In this document: piece after piece, positions 52,050 to 62,413 of the stretch
Position numbering within the stretch: position 1 is the first letter of the stretch
Layout of the letters: the number at the start of each line of letters is the position of its first letter
NCBI GenBank assembly: GCA_016705475.1
Contig: JADIYD010000008.1
Coordinates: forward strand, 124,001-188,000
Source: Betaproteobacteria bacterium
Lineage (GTDB): Bacteria > Pseudomonadota > Gammaproteobacteria > Burkholderiales > Rhodocyclaceae
Direction of reading: 5' to 3'
Length of the DNA: 64,000 nt
Notes under the pieces: generated by a model
The model's database searches: none
What the model was told of the DNA's origin: nothing
Seen by the model: only the letters and a program-made list of their open reading frames with translations
Translations under genes and position numbers: made by a program

Positions 52050-53130
52050 GGGCTTCCTCCGGGTAGAGTGCCAGCAGGCCCTCGCGGCTGGCCGGGCAGA
52101 CGCCGCGTTCGGTGATGATGGCCTTGACCAGCCAGTTCGGCGTTACGTCGAAGGCCGGGTTGGCGACGTCCTCGCCGGCCGATAGCTGGCGCAGGGCGGT
52201 GGGTTGGGCGTGGTGGTCGAGGCCATGGACGAAGCGGAATTCGTCGCCATCGCGTTCCTCGATGGGAATGTCGGCGCCGTCGGGGCAGGCGAAATCGAGG
52301 GTCGAGCGCGGCGCGGCGACGTAGAAAGGAATGCCGTTGTCGGCGCAGGCCAGCGCCTTGAGATAGGTGCCGATCTTGTTGGCGACGTCGCCGTTGGCGG
52401 CAATGCGGTCGGCGCCGACGATCACGGCATCGACCTTGCCGGCGCGCATGAGCAGGCCGGCGGCGTTGTCGGCGATCAGCGTGTGCGGCACACCGTGCTG
52501 TTCGAGTTCCCAGGCGGTGAGCAGGCCCTGGTTGCGGGGCCGGGTTTCGGAAACCCAGACATGCACCGGCACGCCGGCATCGTGCGCGGCGTAGATCGGC
52601 GACAGCGCCGTGCCGTGGTCCACCGTGGCCAGCCAGCCGGCGTTGCAGTGGGTCATGATGTTGAGCGTCTGGCCATCGGCGACGATCAGCTCGTTCCACA
52701 GCTTGAGGCCGTGCTGGCCGATGGCTGCATTCTGCGCGACGTCTTCCTCGGCAATGGCGGCGGCTTCGGTCCAGGCCGCTGCACAACGCTGTTCAGCCGA
52801 CAACGGACGGAGCACACTTTCCATGCGCGTCAGCGCCCAATGCAGATTGACCGCCGTCGGGCGCGTCGACCGCAGCAACGCAGCAGCCTCGGCCAGACGA
52901 GCATCGGAAGCCTCAAAGTCGAGCGCGATGGCCAGCCCGTAGGCGGCGGTGGCGCCGATCAGTGGCGCGCCGCGCACCTGCATGGCGCGGATGGCGTGCG
53001 CCGCCTCTTCCAGCGTCGCGACGCGAACCCAGTGCAGTGCGTGCGGCAGGCGGGTCTGGTCGATGATGTCGATGGCGCGCTGTTCAGGATGGGCGCGCAG
53101 GGTGCGGGTGGGGGTGCCGTCGATGTTCAT
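52042..53130 (-). CDS. mtnA: S-methyl-5-thioribose-1-phosphate isomerase
   Basis: 362 residues from ATG 53130 (MNIDGTPTRTLRAHPEQ; 53139 is also possible). Opens methylthioribose-1-phosphate to the ribulose form in methionine salvage. Catalytic Cys in IMTHCNAGWLATVDHGTA and Asp in VIVGADRIAANGDVANKIGTY; RGAPLIGATAAYG is the phosphate region. It heads the mtnA-aldolase-CDF unit and is divergent from a methionine-type aminotransferase 48 bases away. Confidence 0.93.
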   Translation of the reverse strand: MNIDGTPTRTLRAHPEQRAIDIIDQTRLPHALHWVRVATLEEAAHAIRAMQVRGAPLIGATAAYGLAIALDFEASDARLAEAAALLRSTRPTAVNLHWALTRMESVLRPLSAEQRCAAAWTEAAAIAEEDVAQNAAIGQHGLKLWNELIVADGQTLNIMTHCNAGWLATVDHGTALSPIYAAHDAGVPVHVWVSETRPRNQGLLTAWELEQHGVPHTLIADNAAGLLMRAGKVDAVIVGADRIAANGDVANKIGTYLKALACADNGIPFYVAAPRSTLDFACPDGADIPIEERDGDEFRFVHGLDHHAQPTALRQLSAGEDVANPAFDVTPNWLVKAIITERGVCPASREGLLALYPEEARG

Positions 53131-53178
53131 GGTGCGCATTGTGGCATAGTGGCTTCTTCCAAAACACCCGCCAGCGCC

Positions 53179-54335
53179 ATGGAATCCACTGTTCGCATCG
53201 ACTCCCGCTTCCCGGATATGGGGACAACCATCTTCACCGTCATGAGCCGCCTGGCGACGGAGTGCGGGGCGGTCAACCTGTCGCAGGGCTTCCCGGATTT
53301 TCAGGCCGAGCCGGCGCTGTTTGACGCGGTGCATCGCCACATGCTGGCCGGGCGTAACCAGTACGCGCCGATGGCCGGCATGCCTGAGTTGCGGCAGGCC
53401 ATCGTCGACAAGGTGGCAGCGCTCTATGGCGTTCGTTACGACGTCGAGTCTGAGGTGACCGTGACGGCCGGGGCGACGCAGGCCATCTTCACGGCCATCG
53501 CCGCCTTCGTGCGGCCGGGCGACGAGGTGATCGTCTTCGAGCCGGTCTACGACTCCTACGTGCCGGCCATTGAGACGGTGGGTGGCACGGCGGTTTACGC
53601 CCAGCTGACCTTCCCCGATTACGTGCCGGACTGGGATCAGGTGGCGCGCCTGATCACACCGAAAACGCGGATGATCATCGTCAATTCGCCGCACAACCCG
53701 ACAGGTAGCCTGTTCTCCACGGTCGACCGGGAAAAACTCGCCAAATTGATATCCGGCACCAACATCGTCGTGCTTTCCGACGAGGTCACGAGCACATCCT
53801 GTTCGATGGCGAACAGCACGCCAGCCTGTGTGCGCATCCCGAACTGGCAGCGCGCAGCATCGTCGTCTCGAGCTTCGGCAAGACTTACCACATCACTGGC
53901 TGGAAGATCGGCTACGTCGTCGGCCCGGCAGCGCTCATGGCCGAGTTCCGCAAGGTGCACCAGTTCAACGTTTTCACCGTGCACACGCCGTCGCAGCTGG
54001 CGCTTGCCGAGTATATGCAGGACGCCGGGCGCCATCTTCGGCTGGCTGCCTTCTATGAGGAAAAACGTGATTTCTTCCGCCAGTTGTTGGCCGCGACACC
54101 TTTCGAATTGCTGCCCTGTCGCGGCACCTATTTTCAGCTGGCGCGCTATGACCGCATTTCGGATTTGCCCGACCGGGCCTTTGCCGAATGGATGACACGC
54201 GACGTTGGCGTTGCCGTCATTCCGGTTTCGGCTTTCTATGCCAACGGGCGTGATGACCGGGTTGTTCGCTTCTGTTTTGCCAAGCAGGAAAGCACGCTCA
54301 GGGCTGCCGCAGAGCGCTTGTGTAAAGCATTGTAA
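53179..54335 (+). pseudogene. YbdL-like methionine aminotransferase, frame broken by a one-base deletion
   Basis: PLP-dependent class I aminotransferase. From ATG 53179 the frame gives LSQGFPDFQAEPAL, ATQAIFTAIAAFVRPGDEV and NSPHNPTGSLFS, then fails after VVLSDEV. The other part (EHILFDGEQHASLCAHPELAARSIVVSSFGKTYHITGWKIGYVVG, with the PLP Lys in SFGKTYH) continues in a second frame to 54335. One T inserted after 53787 restores DEVYEHILF and about 386 residues. YbdL prefers methionine, and placing it beside mtnA fits the last step of methionine salvage (the ketomethylthiobutyrate transaminase). Sequence error is likely. Confidence 0.85.
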
Positions 54336-54423
54336 TGAAAAATGAATTTATGAAAAATGCTTGACCATAAAGCTCGGGTAAGCGAATAATCGCCCGGTCA
54401 AAACGCTATTTGGGAGAACAACA

Positions 54424-54849
54424 ATGGGAATGGTGCAAGAATTCAAGGAATTTGCCGTCAAGGGCAACGCGATGGATCTGGCGGTCGGTGTCATCATTGG
54501 TGGTGCCTTCGGCAAGATCGTCGACTCCATCGTCGGCGACCTGATCATGCCCTTGGTCAGCCGCATTGTGGGCAAGATCGATTTCTCCAACCTGTTCGTT
54601 ATCCTGGGCGATAACCCGAGCAATCTCGTCGCGCTGGCTGACATCAAGAAGGCGGGCATTCCGGTTTTTGCCTATGGTTCCTTCCTGACCATTCTGGTGA
54701 ACTTCATCATTCTGGCCTTCATCATCTTCATGATGGTCAAGCAGATGAACCGCATGCGCAACGAAGCGCCCGCGCCGGAACCGGAAGCCCCGGCTACGCC
54801 GGAAGATGTCGTGTTGCTGCGCGAAATTCGCGATTCGCTGAAGAAATAA
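54424..54849 (+). CDS. mscL: Large-conductance mechanosensitive channel
   Basis: 141 residues: VQEFKEFAVKGNAMDLAVGVIIGGAFGKIVDSIV is the N-terminal amphipathic helix plus pore helix 1; the second helix (VNFIILAFIIFMMVKQMN) and a C-terminal helix bundle (EDVVLLREIRDSL) follow. It opens on membrane tension to release solutes after osmotic downshock. GGGAGAACAACA precedes the ATG. A strong terminator follows. Confidence 0.96.
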   Translation: MGMVQEFKEFAVKGNAMDLAVGVIIGGAFGKIVDSIVGDLIMPLVSRIVGKIDFSNLFVILGDNPSNLVALADIKKAGIPVFAYGSFLTILVNFIILAFIIFMMVKQMNRMRNEAPAPEPEAPATPEDVVLLREIRDSLKK

Positions 54850-54864
54850 AATTTCTTGCAGCCG

Positions 54865-54895
54865 AAAAAAAGCCGCCTTCGGGCGGCTTTTTTGT
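54865..54895 (+). terminator. Two-way terminator between mscL and glnE
   Basis: AGCCGCC and GGCGGCT form a 7-bp stem with a TTCG loop; A7 before and T7 after it serve both strands, since mscL and glnE converge here. Confidence 0.9.
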
Positions 54896-54911
54896 TGTCC
54901 GGACTTGGTGG

Positions 54912-57608
54912 CTAATTCGCGAAAACAGCTTTCCAGAGGTCGTTGACCGCAGCAACGTGCTGCTCGATCCCCTCGCGTGGAATCGGTGCCTTGGGGAAGG
55001 CTGACAGGCGCTTTGCATGTTGCAGTCGGCGGTATTCGCGGTAGGCATTGCCGACGGCCTCGGCTTGCTGCGGGTCGATCAGGCCCAGTTCGCCGGCCAT
55101 GCGCAGCAATGCGATGTTGCCGAGATTGCCGGTCAGGCTGGCGTGCTGGTGGGCGTAGCCCAAAACCAGGTACTGGACGATGAATTCGACGTCGATGATG
55201 CCGCCGGCGTCGTGCTTCAAGGCGAATTCGGTTTCGCTTTTGAGGGCATGGGCGTCATACATTTTGTGCCGCATGGCAACGACTTCTTCCTTGAGCTTGG
55301 CCAACTCGCGTGGCAGGCGCAGGATTTCGCAGCGGATTTCCTCGAAGCGCCGGCCAACGTCGGGATCGCCAGCGCAGAAGCGGGCGCGCGTCAGCGCCTG
55401 GTGTTCCCAGGTCCAGGCGTTTTTCAGTTCGTAGTCGCGGAAGGACTCGACCGAGACGGCCAGCAGGCCGGAGTCGCCGTTCGGGCGCAGGCGCAGGTCG
55501 GTTTCGAACAGGATCCCGGCCGGTGTCTGGCTGGATAACCATGAGTTGAGACGCTGGCCAAGGCGGGTGTAGTTTTCCGGCGCATCTTGGTCATCGTCGT
55601 CGTATAGATAAACGAGGTCGAGGTCGGAGGCGTAGCCGAGTTCCTTGCCGCCCATCTTGCCGTAGCCGATGACGGCGAATTTCGGCGTTTCGCAATGGCG
55701 GTTCCGGATCTTGGTCCAGACCAGCGGCAGGGTTTCCTGAACGATGGTATCGGCCAGTTCGGTCAGGTGGTCGGAAAGGCGTTCGATGGTTTGCAGGCCG
55801 GCCAGATCCTGCGCCAGAAGCCGGAATACCTGGCCGTGGTGCATCTCGCGCAGGATGTCCATTTCTCGCTCGGTGTCGTCGGCATGCTGGGCCAGATTGT
55901 CGCGCAGGATTTCGCGGAAGCCGGTCCAGTCCGTGGCGATTTCGTAGAGCCGCGGGTCGAGCAGTTCGTCGAGAAGCAGCGGGTGGCGGTTCAGGTAATC
56001 GGCCGCCCAGTTCGAGGCGCACATCATGTCGGCAACGCGGCGCAGCGCCATCGGGTATTGCTGGAGCAGCGCGAGGTAGGAGCCGCGGCGGGCAATGCCT
56101 TCGAGAAAGCTCAGGCCGCGGGTGAGCGTCGTGTCGGGTGCGGGCGTCGCACCGGCTGCTTCGATCAGGCGCGGCCCGACGGCGTCGAGGCGGGCGCGGT
56201 TCGTCGCCGGAAGTTGCAGGTAACGGCTTGACGCACGCAGTTCGGCCAGGCGGGCGATGGCTTCCTTCGGCTGGCGGTAGCCCAGATTGCCGAAGGACTC
56301 GATGGCCGTGTCTTCGTCGAGTTGCCCTTGCCACAGGCCGGTCAGCGGGTGGTCGCCCGCCTCCGGGTCGGAGAAAATGGCGCCGAAGTGCCGGCTGACC
56401 TTGTCGCGGTGCTGGTCGAGTACGGCCAGCATGGCTGGCCAGTCGGGGAATTCCATGCTGACGGCGATAGTCTGTCGATTGTCGGCATCGATGGGGAGCA
56501 TGTGCGTCTGCTTGTCCTCGACGTACTGCAGCCGGTGTTCGAGGCGGCGCAGGAAAACGTAGGCCTCGCGCAACTCCTGCTCGGTTTCCGCCGGGATAAG
56601 CTTGCGGTCGACGAGCAGCTTGAGCAAGGAAAGCGTCGGCCGGATCTGCAGTGCCGGGTCGCGGCCACCGCGGATAAGCTGGAAAACCTGGGCCATGAAT
56701 TCGATTTCGCGGATGCCGCCCGGGCCGAGCTTGACATGATCCGCCATGTCCTTGCGTGCCACTTCGCGGCTGATCTGGGCGTGCAGGTCGCGCATGGCGT
56801 TGATGGCGCCGAAGTCGAGGTACTTGCGGAAGACGAAAGGCCGGGCCACCTTCTGCATGGCCGTGACCCAACGCTCCTGCAGGTTGCTGCCGGCGTTCAT
56901 GGTGCGGCCCTTGATCCAGGCATAGCGCTCCCATTCGCGGCCCTGGGTGATGAAATAATTTTCCAGGGCATCGAGCGAACAAACCAGCGGGCCGGAATCG
57001 CCATTCGGGCGCAGGCGCATGTCGACGCGGAAAACCTGGCCATCGGCGGTCAAGTCGCCCAGCGCGCCGATGATGCGCTTGCCGAGGCGGGTGAAGAAAT
57101 CGAAGTTCTCGATGCTCTTCGGGCCGACCGTATCGCCATCTTCCGGGTAAATGAAGATGTAATCGACGTCGGAAGACACGTTGAGCTCGCGCCCGCCGAG
57201 CTTGCCCATGCCGATGATCATCAGGCGTTGAGGGTGGCCGGCCTTGTCGAGCGGTTCCCCGTAGGTAGTGACGAGTTGGCGGTGATAGTGCTCAAGGGCG
57301 AAGTTGGTCGTCACGTCAGCGAGCTGGGTCATGCATTCGACGATCTCGCTGAGTGGCGCCAGACCGCAAAGGTCGCGCAGGACAAGATGGGCCATGGCAC
57401 GGTGGCGAAGCCGGCGCAGGGTGGTTTTGACCGCATCGTCGTTGGCAAACTCCCGACGTAGCGGGGCTTGCAGCATGGCTTCGGTGAACGGCTGCTCCCA
57501 GGTGGCGAGCAGCTCGGGAATCAGTTCCGGGTGCGCCTGCAGCATATTGGCGAGATAACGGCTGTGGTGCACAGCCGCTTGCCAGCGGGGGTCGAGGGTG
57601 GTGTCCAT
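54912..57608 (-). CDS. glnE: Glutamine synthetase adenylyltransferase/deadenylase
   Basis: 898 residues from ATG 57608 (MDTTLDPRWQ). Two nucleotidyltransferase domains: GMGKLGGRELNVSSDVDYIFIY (about 138-160, deadenylylating half) and GYGKMGGKELGYASDLDLVYLY (about 645-665, adenylylating half), each with the G-[GS]-x-D-x-D metal pattern. It tunes glutamine synthetase to nitrogen status under control of PII. The last codons contain the motif-like GTTGACCGCAGCAA on the other strand, but the protein sequence there looks normal. Confidence 0.95.
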   Translation of the reverse strand: MDTTLDPRWQAAVHHSRYLANMLQAHPELIPELLATWEQPFTEAMLQAPLRREFANDDAVKTTLRRLRHRAMAHLVLRDLCGLAPLSEIVECMTQLADVTTNFALEHYHRQLVTTYGEPLDKAGHPQRLMIIGMGKLGGRELNVSSDVDYIFIYPEDGDTVGPKSIENFDFFTRLGKRIIGALGDLTADGQVFRVDMRLRPNGDSGPLVCSLDALENYFITQGREWERYAWIKGRTMNAGSNLQERWVTAMQKVARPFVFRKYLDFGAINAMRDLHAQISREVARKDMADHVKLGPGGIREIEFMAQVFQLIRGGRDPALQIRPTLSLLKLLVDRKLIPAETEQELREAYVFLRRLEHRLQYVEDKQTHMLPIDADNRQTIAVSMEFPDWPAMLAVLDQHRDKVSRHFGAIFSDPEAGDHPLTGLWQGQLDEDTAIESFGNLGYRQPKEAIARLAELRASSRYLQLPATNRARLDAVGPRLIEAAGATPAPDTTLTRGLSFLEGIARRGSYLALLQQYPMALRRVADMMCASNWAADYLNRHPLLLDELLDPRLYEIATDWTGFREILRDNLAQHADDTEREMDILREMHHGQVFRLLAQDLAGLQTIERLSDHLTELADTIVQETLPLVWTKIRNRHCETPKFAVIGYGKMGGKELGYASDLDLVYLYDDDDQDAPENYTRLGQRLNSWLSSQTPAGILFETDLRLRPNGDSGLLAVSVESFRDYELKNAWTWEHQALTRARFCAGDPDVGRRFEEIRCEILRLPRELAKLKEEVVAMRHKMYDAHALKSETEFALKHDAGGIIDVEFIVQYLVLGYAHQHASLTGNLGNIALLRMAGELGLIDPQQAEAVGNAYREYRRLQHAKRLSAFPKAPIPREGIEQHVAAVNDLWKAVFAN

Positions 57609-57708
57609 GATGGTCCGTCGGCAGCTTGGCCGAAAAGGTAGAATGTCGTTTTTATCGAGTACCCAATTGTAGTGATCAATTCCCCCCTCTGGCAAAGTGG
57701 TTTGACGC

Positions 57709-60700
57709 GTGAGTGAGCCGCTGCACCCAAAGTCCCCAGTGATTCCGCCCGATGTGCGCGTTGCGCTCTATCACCGCTTGCATTGGCTGTGGCCGCTGCT
57801 GACCGGGCGCAGCATCCGCATTCTCGGCTGGGGGCTGTTTGCCGCCTGGTTGGCTTTTGCCATTCTGGTGTTGGCCTTGCGCTACGCCGTGCTGCCCAAA
57901 ATTGGCGAATACCAGGGCGCGATCGAGCAGGCGGCGAGCAAGGCCGTCGGCCAGCCAGTCAGAATCGGCCGGATTGAGGCGCGCTGGCAGGGGCTGAATC
58001 CCGATCTGGTGCTCGACGATGTGGTCATTGCCGATCAACAAGGGGCGCCGGTTTTTACGCTGGCCCGTGTCGAAGGCGTGCTGTCCTGGCAGACCCTGTG
58101 GCGTCTGCGGCCGACCCTCTCCCTCCTGGCTTTCGATGGCCCGGTGCTGCATGTCCGGCGCGATACCAACGGCAAGATTACGGTGGCCGGCGTCGATGCC
58201 GAGGGCGAAAGCGATCCGGCCTTTGCCGAATGGGTGCTGGAGCAAAAGCGCATCCGCATCCGGGATGCGACGATTGTCTGGGATGACCGCTTGCGCAAGG
58301 CGCCGCCGCTGGTTCTCGAAGACCTGCAGTTTGCCCTCGACAACAGCGGACGCCGGCACCGTTTTGGCCTGTCTGCGGCACCGCCCGACGAACTGGCTGC
58401 CCGAATTGATATTCGTGGCGAGGTCAAGGGCGACCTCGGCGAAGCGCTCGAGCATCTGTCCGGGGAAATTTTTGTCGAGCTCGACTACGCCGACCTCGCC
58501 GGCTGGCGGGCCTGGGTCGATTATCCCGTGCATCTGCCACAGGGGCGGGGTGCCCTTCGCATCTGGGGCGATCTCGACGACGGCGCCGGCAAGCTGACAG
58601 CCGACGTGGCGCTCGAGGAGTTGCGCATCCGCCTCGGGCGCAAGCTGCCCGAACTCGATCTGGCCAGCATGCGCGGCCGTCTCGAAGGGCGTTACAAGGC
58701 CAATGAGTGGGCGGTAGCCGGACACAAGATTGAATTGCAGACCGTGGATGGCATCCGCATCGCACCCACCGATTTCAAGGTCGAGTGGCGGCAGGATGCT
58801 GAAACTGCTGCGGTCAACGGCAATACCAGTGCCAGTTTCCTCGATCTGGCGGTGCTCAGCCGGCTGGCTTCGTATTTGCCGCTGGATGCGCAGAGTCGCG
58901 AACTGCTGATTCGCCACCGGCCGCAGGGGCAGATTGCCCAATTGAAGGCCAGCTGGACGCTGGCCGGCGAGGCCCTGACGCGCTACAGCCTGAAGGCGGG
59001 TTTCCGCGACATGGGTATCAGGGCTGATGGTATTTTCCCCGGTGCCGGGGGCGTTTCGGGAACGGTTGACCTGACGGAAAAAGGCGGTGACCTGAGGCTG
59101 GATTCCGGCGTTTCCAGCTTGTCCCTGCCGGCGATTTTTCCCGAGCCGGATATTGCGCTCGATGCGCTGAAGGTCAAGGCGAGCTGGAAAAATTCGCCGC
59201 AAGGGACCGACATCAAGCTCGACAAACTTGAATTCGCTGGCCCGGATGCCGCTGGCTCGGCGCAGGGAACGTATCGCTACACCGGCGAGGGGCCGGGGGA
59301 AATTGACTTGACGGCCAGTGTCGAACGGGGCGAAGGGACTGCTGTCTGGCGCTACATGCCGCACGCCGTCAATGCCGCCGCACGCAACTGGATCCGCCGT
59401 GGCATCGTCGGGGGGCGCGGTTACGACGGCAAGCTGATTCTCAAGGGTAATCTGAAGGACTTTCCGTTCCGCGATGGCAAGGGTGGCAAGTTCATCGTCA
59501 CCGCCAAGGCGAGCGGTGCCAAGGTCGATTATGCGGATGGCTGGCCGGCCATTGACGACATCGATGCCGACATGAGCTTCGATACCGGCATGCGGATCAA
59601 GGCCAGCAAGGGCCGCATCCTTGGCGCGTCGCTGGCTGACGTCAAGGTGGATATCCCGGATTTCGAGTCGCATGAGGAAATGTTGCTGGTGCGCGGCATG
59701 GCGCTCGGGCCGACCAGCGAGTTCTTCAAGTTCATCGAGCAAAGCCCGGTGGCTGAACAGATTGATCGCTTCACAGATGGCATGAAGGCCGTTGGCAATG
59801 GCAGCCTGAATCTGGAGCTGGATATTCCGCTCCGCCACGCGAACGATACCAAGGTCCGTGGCGACTATCGTTTCCAGAACAACCAGCTGCAGCCGCTGGC
59901 CGGGTTGCCGATGCTGACGCAGGTCAATGGGCGTCTTCTGATAACGGAAAATACCGTCTCGGCAAAGGATATCGCCGGCCAGGTTTTCGGCGGTCCGCTC
60001 AAGGTGCAGGTCCGGAGCGCCGGCGACAACGTGGGCGTGGTCGCCACCGGCACAGCCGGCATTGGCGAGGTGAGCAAGCATTTCGGCTGGCCGCTGATCA
60101 ACCATCTGAGCGGCAGTGCTGCCTGGAAGGCCGACATCAACATTCGCCGGCGCAATGCCGATGTGGTGGTCGAATCGGACCTGCTCGGCATCAGCTCGCC
60201 GCTACCTGAACCCCTGAACAAGAATGCGACGATGCCGCTCGCCCTGCGCATCGAGCGGACTGCGCCGGATGCTCAGCGCGAGCAGTATCGGATCACACTC
60301 GGCAAGGTGGCTCAGGGTTTGATCGTGCGCAAGGGTGAGAGCTGGGAGCGGGGCGTTTTCGCCGTTGGCGATGCCGAGCCACGCCTGCCGGACAAGGGCT
60401 TGGCCGTGCGTGTGGCGACGTCGCGCATCGATGCCGACGCCTGGAAGAATTTCCTGCCCGAAGGGACGAACGGCGGCGGCGATGCGAGCGGCCTTGCACT
60501 CAATGTCGTGACGCTCAAAACACCGCAACTGCACCTCTTTGATCGTGACTACAGCCAGGTTGATGTCAGCCTGCGTCCGCGCGATGGGGGCTGGCAGATC
60601 GGCCTGAATACCCGCGAGGCGGTCGGCGATGTTTTCTGGAAGAGCGCTGGCGAGGGCTGGGTCGAGGGCAGCTTCAAGCGGCTTGTGGTTCGTCCGTCGG

Positions 60701-61659
60701 CTGAAGCAGTAGATGGCACCTCGTCGCTGATCAATACATTGCCCGGCATGAGTCTGTCGGTCGATGATTTCTACGTCGGCGAGCGGGCGCTGGGCCGGCT
60801 GGAACTGAAGGCGCGCAACGACAAGGGCGCCTGGCATCTCGATACGCTGAGCCTTGAGAACCCAGATGGCGGCTTGAAAGGCAAGGGAATCTGGGTCAAT
60901 ACCGGACGCAACCAGACACGGCTCGATTTCGAGTTGACGGCCAAGGATGCCGGCAAGCTGCTGGACCGTCTCGGCTATGCCGACACCGTGCGCCGGGGCA
61001 AGGCAAAAATGACCGGCGATCTGCTGTGGAATGGGCCGCTGACCAGCATTCACTATCCATCGTTGACCGGGCAACTGAAAATCGAGGCCGAAAAAGGCCA
61101 GTTCAACAAGCTTGAACCCGGTGTCGGCAAGTTGCTTGGCCTGATCTCCCTGCAATCATTGCCGCGCCGGCTGACGCTCGATTTTCGCGATATTTTCAGT
61201 GACGGACTGGCGTTCGACAGCATCGACGGCAAGCTGTCGGTGCGCAAGGGCGTGATGCGAACCGTTGAGCCGTTGCGTATCAGTGGTCCGGCAGCGCAGA
61301 TCGAGATGCAGGGTGAAACCGATCTCAAGGCCGAAACACAGGACATGCAGGTGGTTGTTCGCCCCGAGATCGGTGGCCTCGCTGCCGTCGGTGCGGCGGC
61401 ACTGGTCAATCCGGTGATCGGAGCTGCTGCGCTGGTGGCCAATACGGTGCTGCAAAAACCGCTCAACCGGCTGTTCAGCTACCGCTATCATGTGACGGGA
61501 ACCTGGGCTGATCCCAAGGTCGACAAGGCCGGCGAATCGGTACAGGAACTCCAGCCGAAGCAGGATGACGAAAGCGCCCCGGGGAAAACAAACCTTGAGC
61601 AAGCAGAATTGCCGTATCGCCGCCGTGCAGATGATTTCCGGACCACGGGTTGCCGATAA
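57709..61659 (+). CDS. yhdP: YhdP-family (AsmA-like) envelope protein
   Basis: 1316 residues from GTG 57709. One N-terminal membrane helix (about 39-62), then a very long beta-rich periplasmic region with repeated strands typical of AsmA/TamB-like groove proteins (DUF3971 about 60-500, AsmA-like C terminus about 900-1270), ending near a Gly/Ala-rich hydrophobic stretch (GGLAAVGAAALVNPVIGAAALVANTVL). YhdP helps move phospholipids to the outer membrane in E. coli. Divergent from glnE and followed by the nitrilase and tldD genes, a frequent gammaproteobacterial and betaproteobacterial order. Confidence 0.92.
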   Translation: MSEPLHPKSPVIPPDVRVALYHRLHWLWPLLTGRSIRILGWGLFAAWLAFAILVLALRYAVLPKIGEYQGAIEQAASKAVGQPVRIGRIEARWQGLNPDLVLDDVVIADQQGAPVFTLARVEGVLSWQTLWRLRPTLSLLAFDGPVLHVRRDTNGKITVAGVDAEGESDPAFAEWVLEQKRIRIRDATIVWDDRLRKAPPLVLEDLQFALDNSGRRHRFGLSAAPPDELAARIDIRGEVKGDLGEALEHLSGEIFVELDYADLAGWRAWVDYPVHLPQGRGALRIWGDLDDGAGKLTADVALEELRIRLGRKLPELDLASMRGRLEGRYKANEWAVAGHKIELQTVDGIRIAPTDFKVEWRQDAETAAVNGNTSASFLDLAVLSRLASYLPLDAQSRELLIRHRPQGQIAQLKASWTLAGEALTRYSLKAGFRDMGIRADGIFPGAGGVSGTVDLTEKGGDLRLDSGVSSLSLPAIFPEPDIALDALKVKASWKNSPQGTDIKLDKLEFAGPDAAGSAQGTYRYTGEGPGEIDLTASVERGEGTAVWRYMPHAVNAAARNWIRRGIVGGRGYDGKLILKGNLKDFPFRDGKGGKFIVTAKASGAKVDYADGWPAIDDIDADMSFDTGMRIKASKGRILGASLADVKVDIPDFESHEEMLLVRGMALGPTSEFFKFIEQSPVAEQIDRFTDGMKAVGNGSLNLELDIPLRHANDTKVRGDYRFQNNQLQPLAGLPMLTQVNGRLLITENTVSAKDIAGQVFGGPLKVQVRSAGDNVGVVATGTAGIGEVSKHFGWPLINHLSGSAAWKADINIRRRNADVVVESDLLGISSPLPEPLNKNATMPLALRIERTAPDAQREQYRITLGKVAQGLIVRKGESWERGVFAVGDAEPRLPDKGLAVRVATSRIDADAWKNFLPEGTNGGGDASGLALNVVTLKTPQLHLFDRDYSQVDVSLRPRDGGWQIGLNTREAVGDVFWKSAGEGWVEGSFKRLVVRPSAEAVDGTSSLINTLPGMSLSVDDFYVGERALGRLELKARNDKGAWHLDTLSLENPDGGLKGKGIWVNTGRNQTRLDFELTAKDAGKLLDRLGYADTVRRGKAKMTGDLLWNGPLTSIHYPSLTGQLKIEAEKGQFNKLEPGVGKLLGLISLQSLPRRLTLDFRDIFSDGLAFDSIDGKLSVRKGVMRTVEPLRISGPAAQIEMQGETDLKAETQDMQVVVRPEIGGLAAVGAAALVNPVIGAAALVANTVLQKPLNRLFSYRYHVTGTWADPKVDKAGESVQELQPKQDDESAPGKTNLEQAELPYRRRADDFRTTGCR

Positions 61660-62403
61660 TCTGGCCACAGCAGGTCGGCTTGTCGCCGAAGCTGTCGGGC
61701 AGGGGGCTCAGATGGTGGCCTTGCCCGAATATTTTCCGATTATTGGCGCGGCCGACGCGGACCGCGTGCGGGCGCGCGAGGAATTTGGCGGCGGGCCTGT
61801 CCAGCCTGGCTGGCCGAAACGGCGCAGCGCCATGGCATCTGGCTGTTTGCCGGCTCCATCCCGTTGGCCGCCAGTAGTCCGGACAAGATGCGTAATGCCA
61901 GCCTGGTCTTCAACCCGGCGGGCGAATGTGTCGCGCGCTACGACAAGATTCATCTGTTCGGTTTCAGGAAGGACGACGAGTCCTACGACGAGGCCAGCTT
62001 CATTGAGCCGGGCGACATGCCGGTCGCGGTTGACACGCCGTTCGGCAAGATTGCCCTGTCGATCTGCTACGACCTGCGTTTTCCCGAGTTGTACCGGGTG
62101 CTCGCGCCGGTTGACCTGATCCTCGTGCCGGCCGCCTTCACCGAAACGACGGGCAAGGCGCACTGGGAAATTTTGCTGCGCGCCCGAGCCATCGAGAACC
62201 AGTGTTATCTTCTCGCTGTAGGACAGGGCGGGCGCCATGAAAATGGTCGCATGACGCACGGCAACAGCATGATCATCGACCCGTGGGGCGATATTCTCGA
62301 CCGTAAATTGAAGGGGCCGGGCGTCGTCATCGCTGACCTCGATCACCAGCGCATTGCCGACATTCGCGCGAGCCTGCCGGCACTTGCACACCGCAAACTT
62401 TAA
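61595..62403 (+). pseudogene. Nitrilase-family amidase (YhcX/Nit type), frame broken by a one-base deletion
   Basis: Carbon-nitrogen hydrolase with Glu in ALPEYFPII, Lys in RYDKIHLFGF and Cys in LSICYDLRFPELYR. The first part is read from a TTG at 61595 (or an ATG at 61565 inside yhdP) to FGGGPVQ; the rest, from AWLAETAQRHGIWLFAGS to LPALAHRKL, is in another frame and stops at 62403. Adding one G at 61804-61805 joins them into about 270 residues. Relatives hydrolyse deaminated glutathione (Nit1), often beside yhdP and tldD. Sequence error is likely. Confidence 0.85.
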
Positions 62404-62413
62404 GGATGCTTTC

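Noticed and set aside
52204..53178. Open frame upstream of the methionine aminotransferase ATG
   Set aside because: This part is antisense to mtnA; the aminotransferase homology begins only at 53179.
54942..54957. GTTGACCGCAGCAACG at the end of glnE, and GTCGACCGCAGCA at 38088 and 52865
   Set aside because: Core-only similarities within normal protein-coding sequence; the spacer and left half are missing or wrong.
57676..60105. 809-residue open frame antisense to yhdP
   Set aside because: The yhdP frame on the other strand has family-typical sequence and length; the antisense frame is a by-product of high GC codon use and has no recognisable motif.
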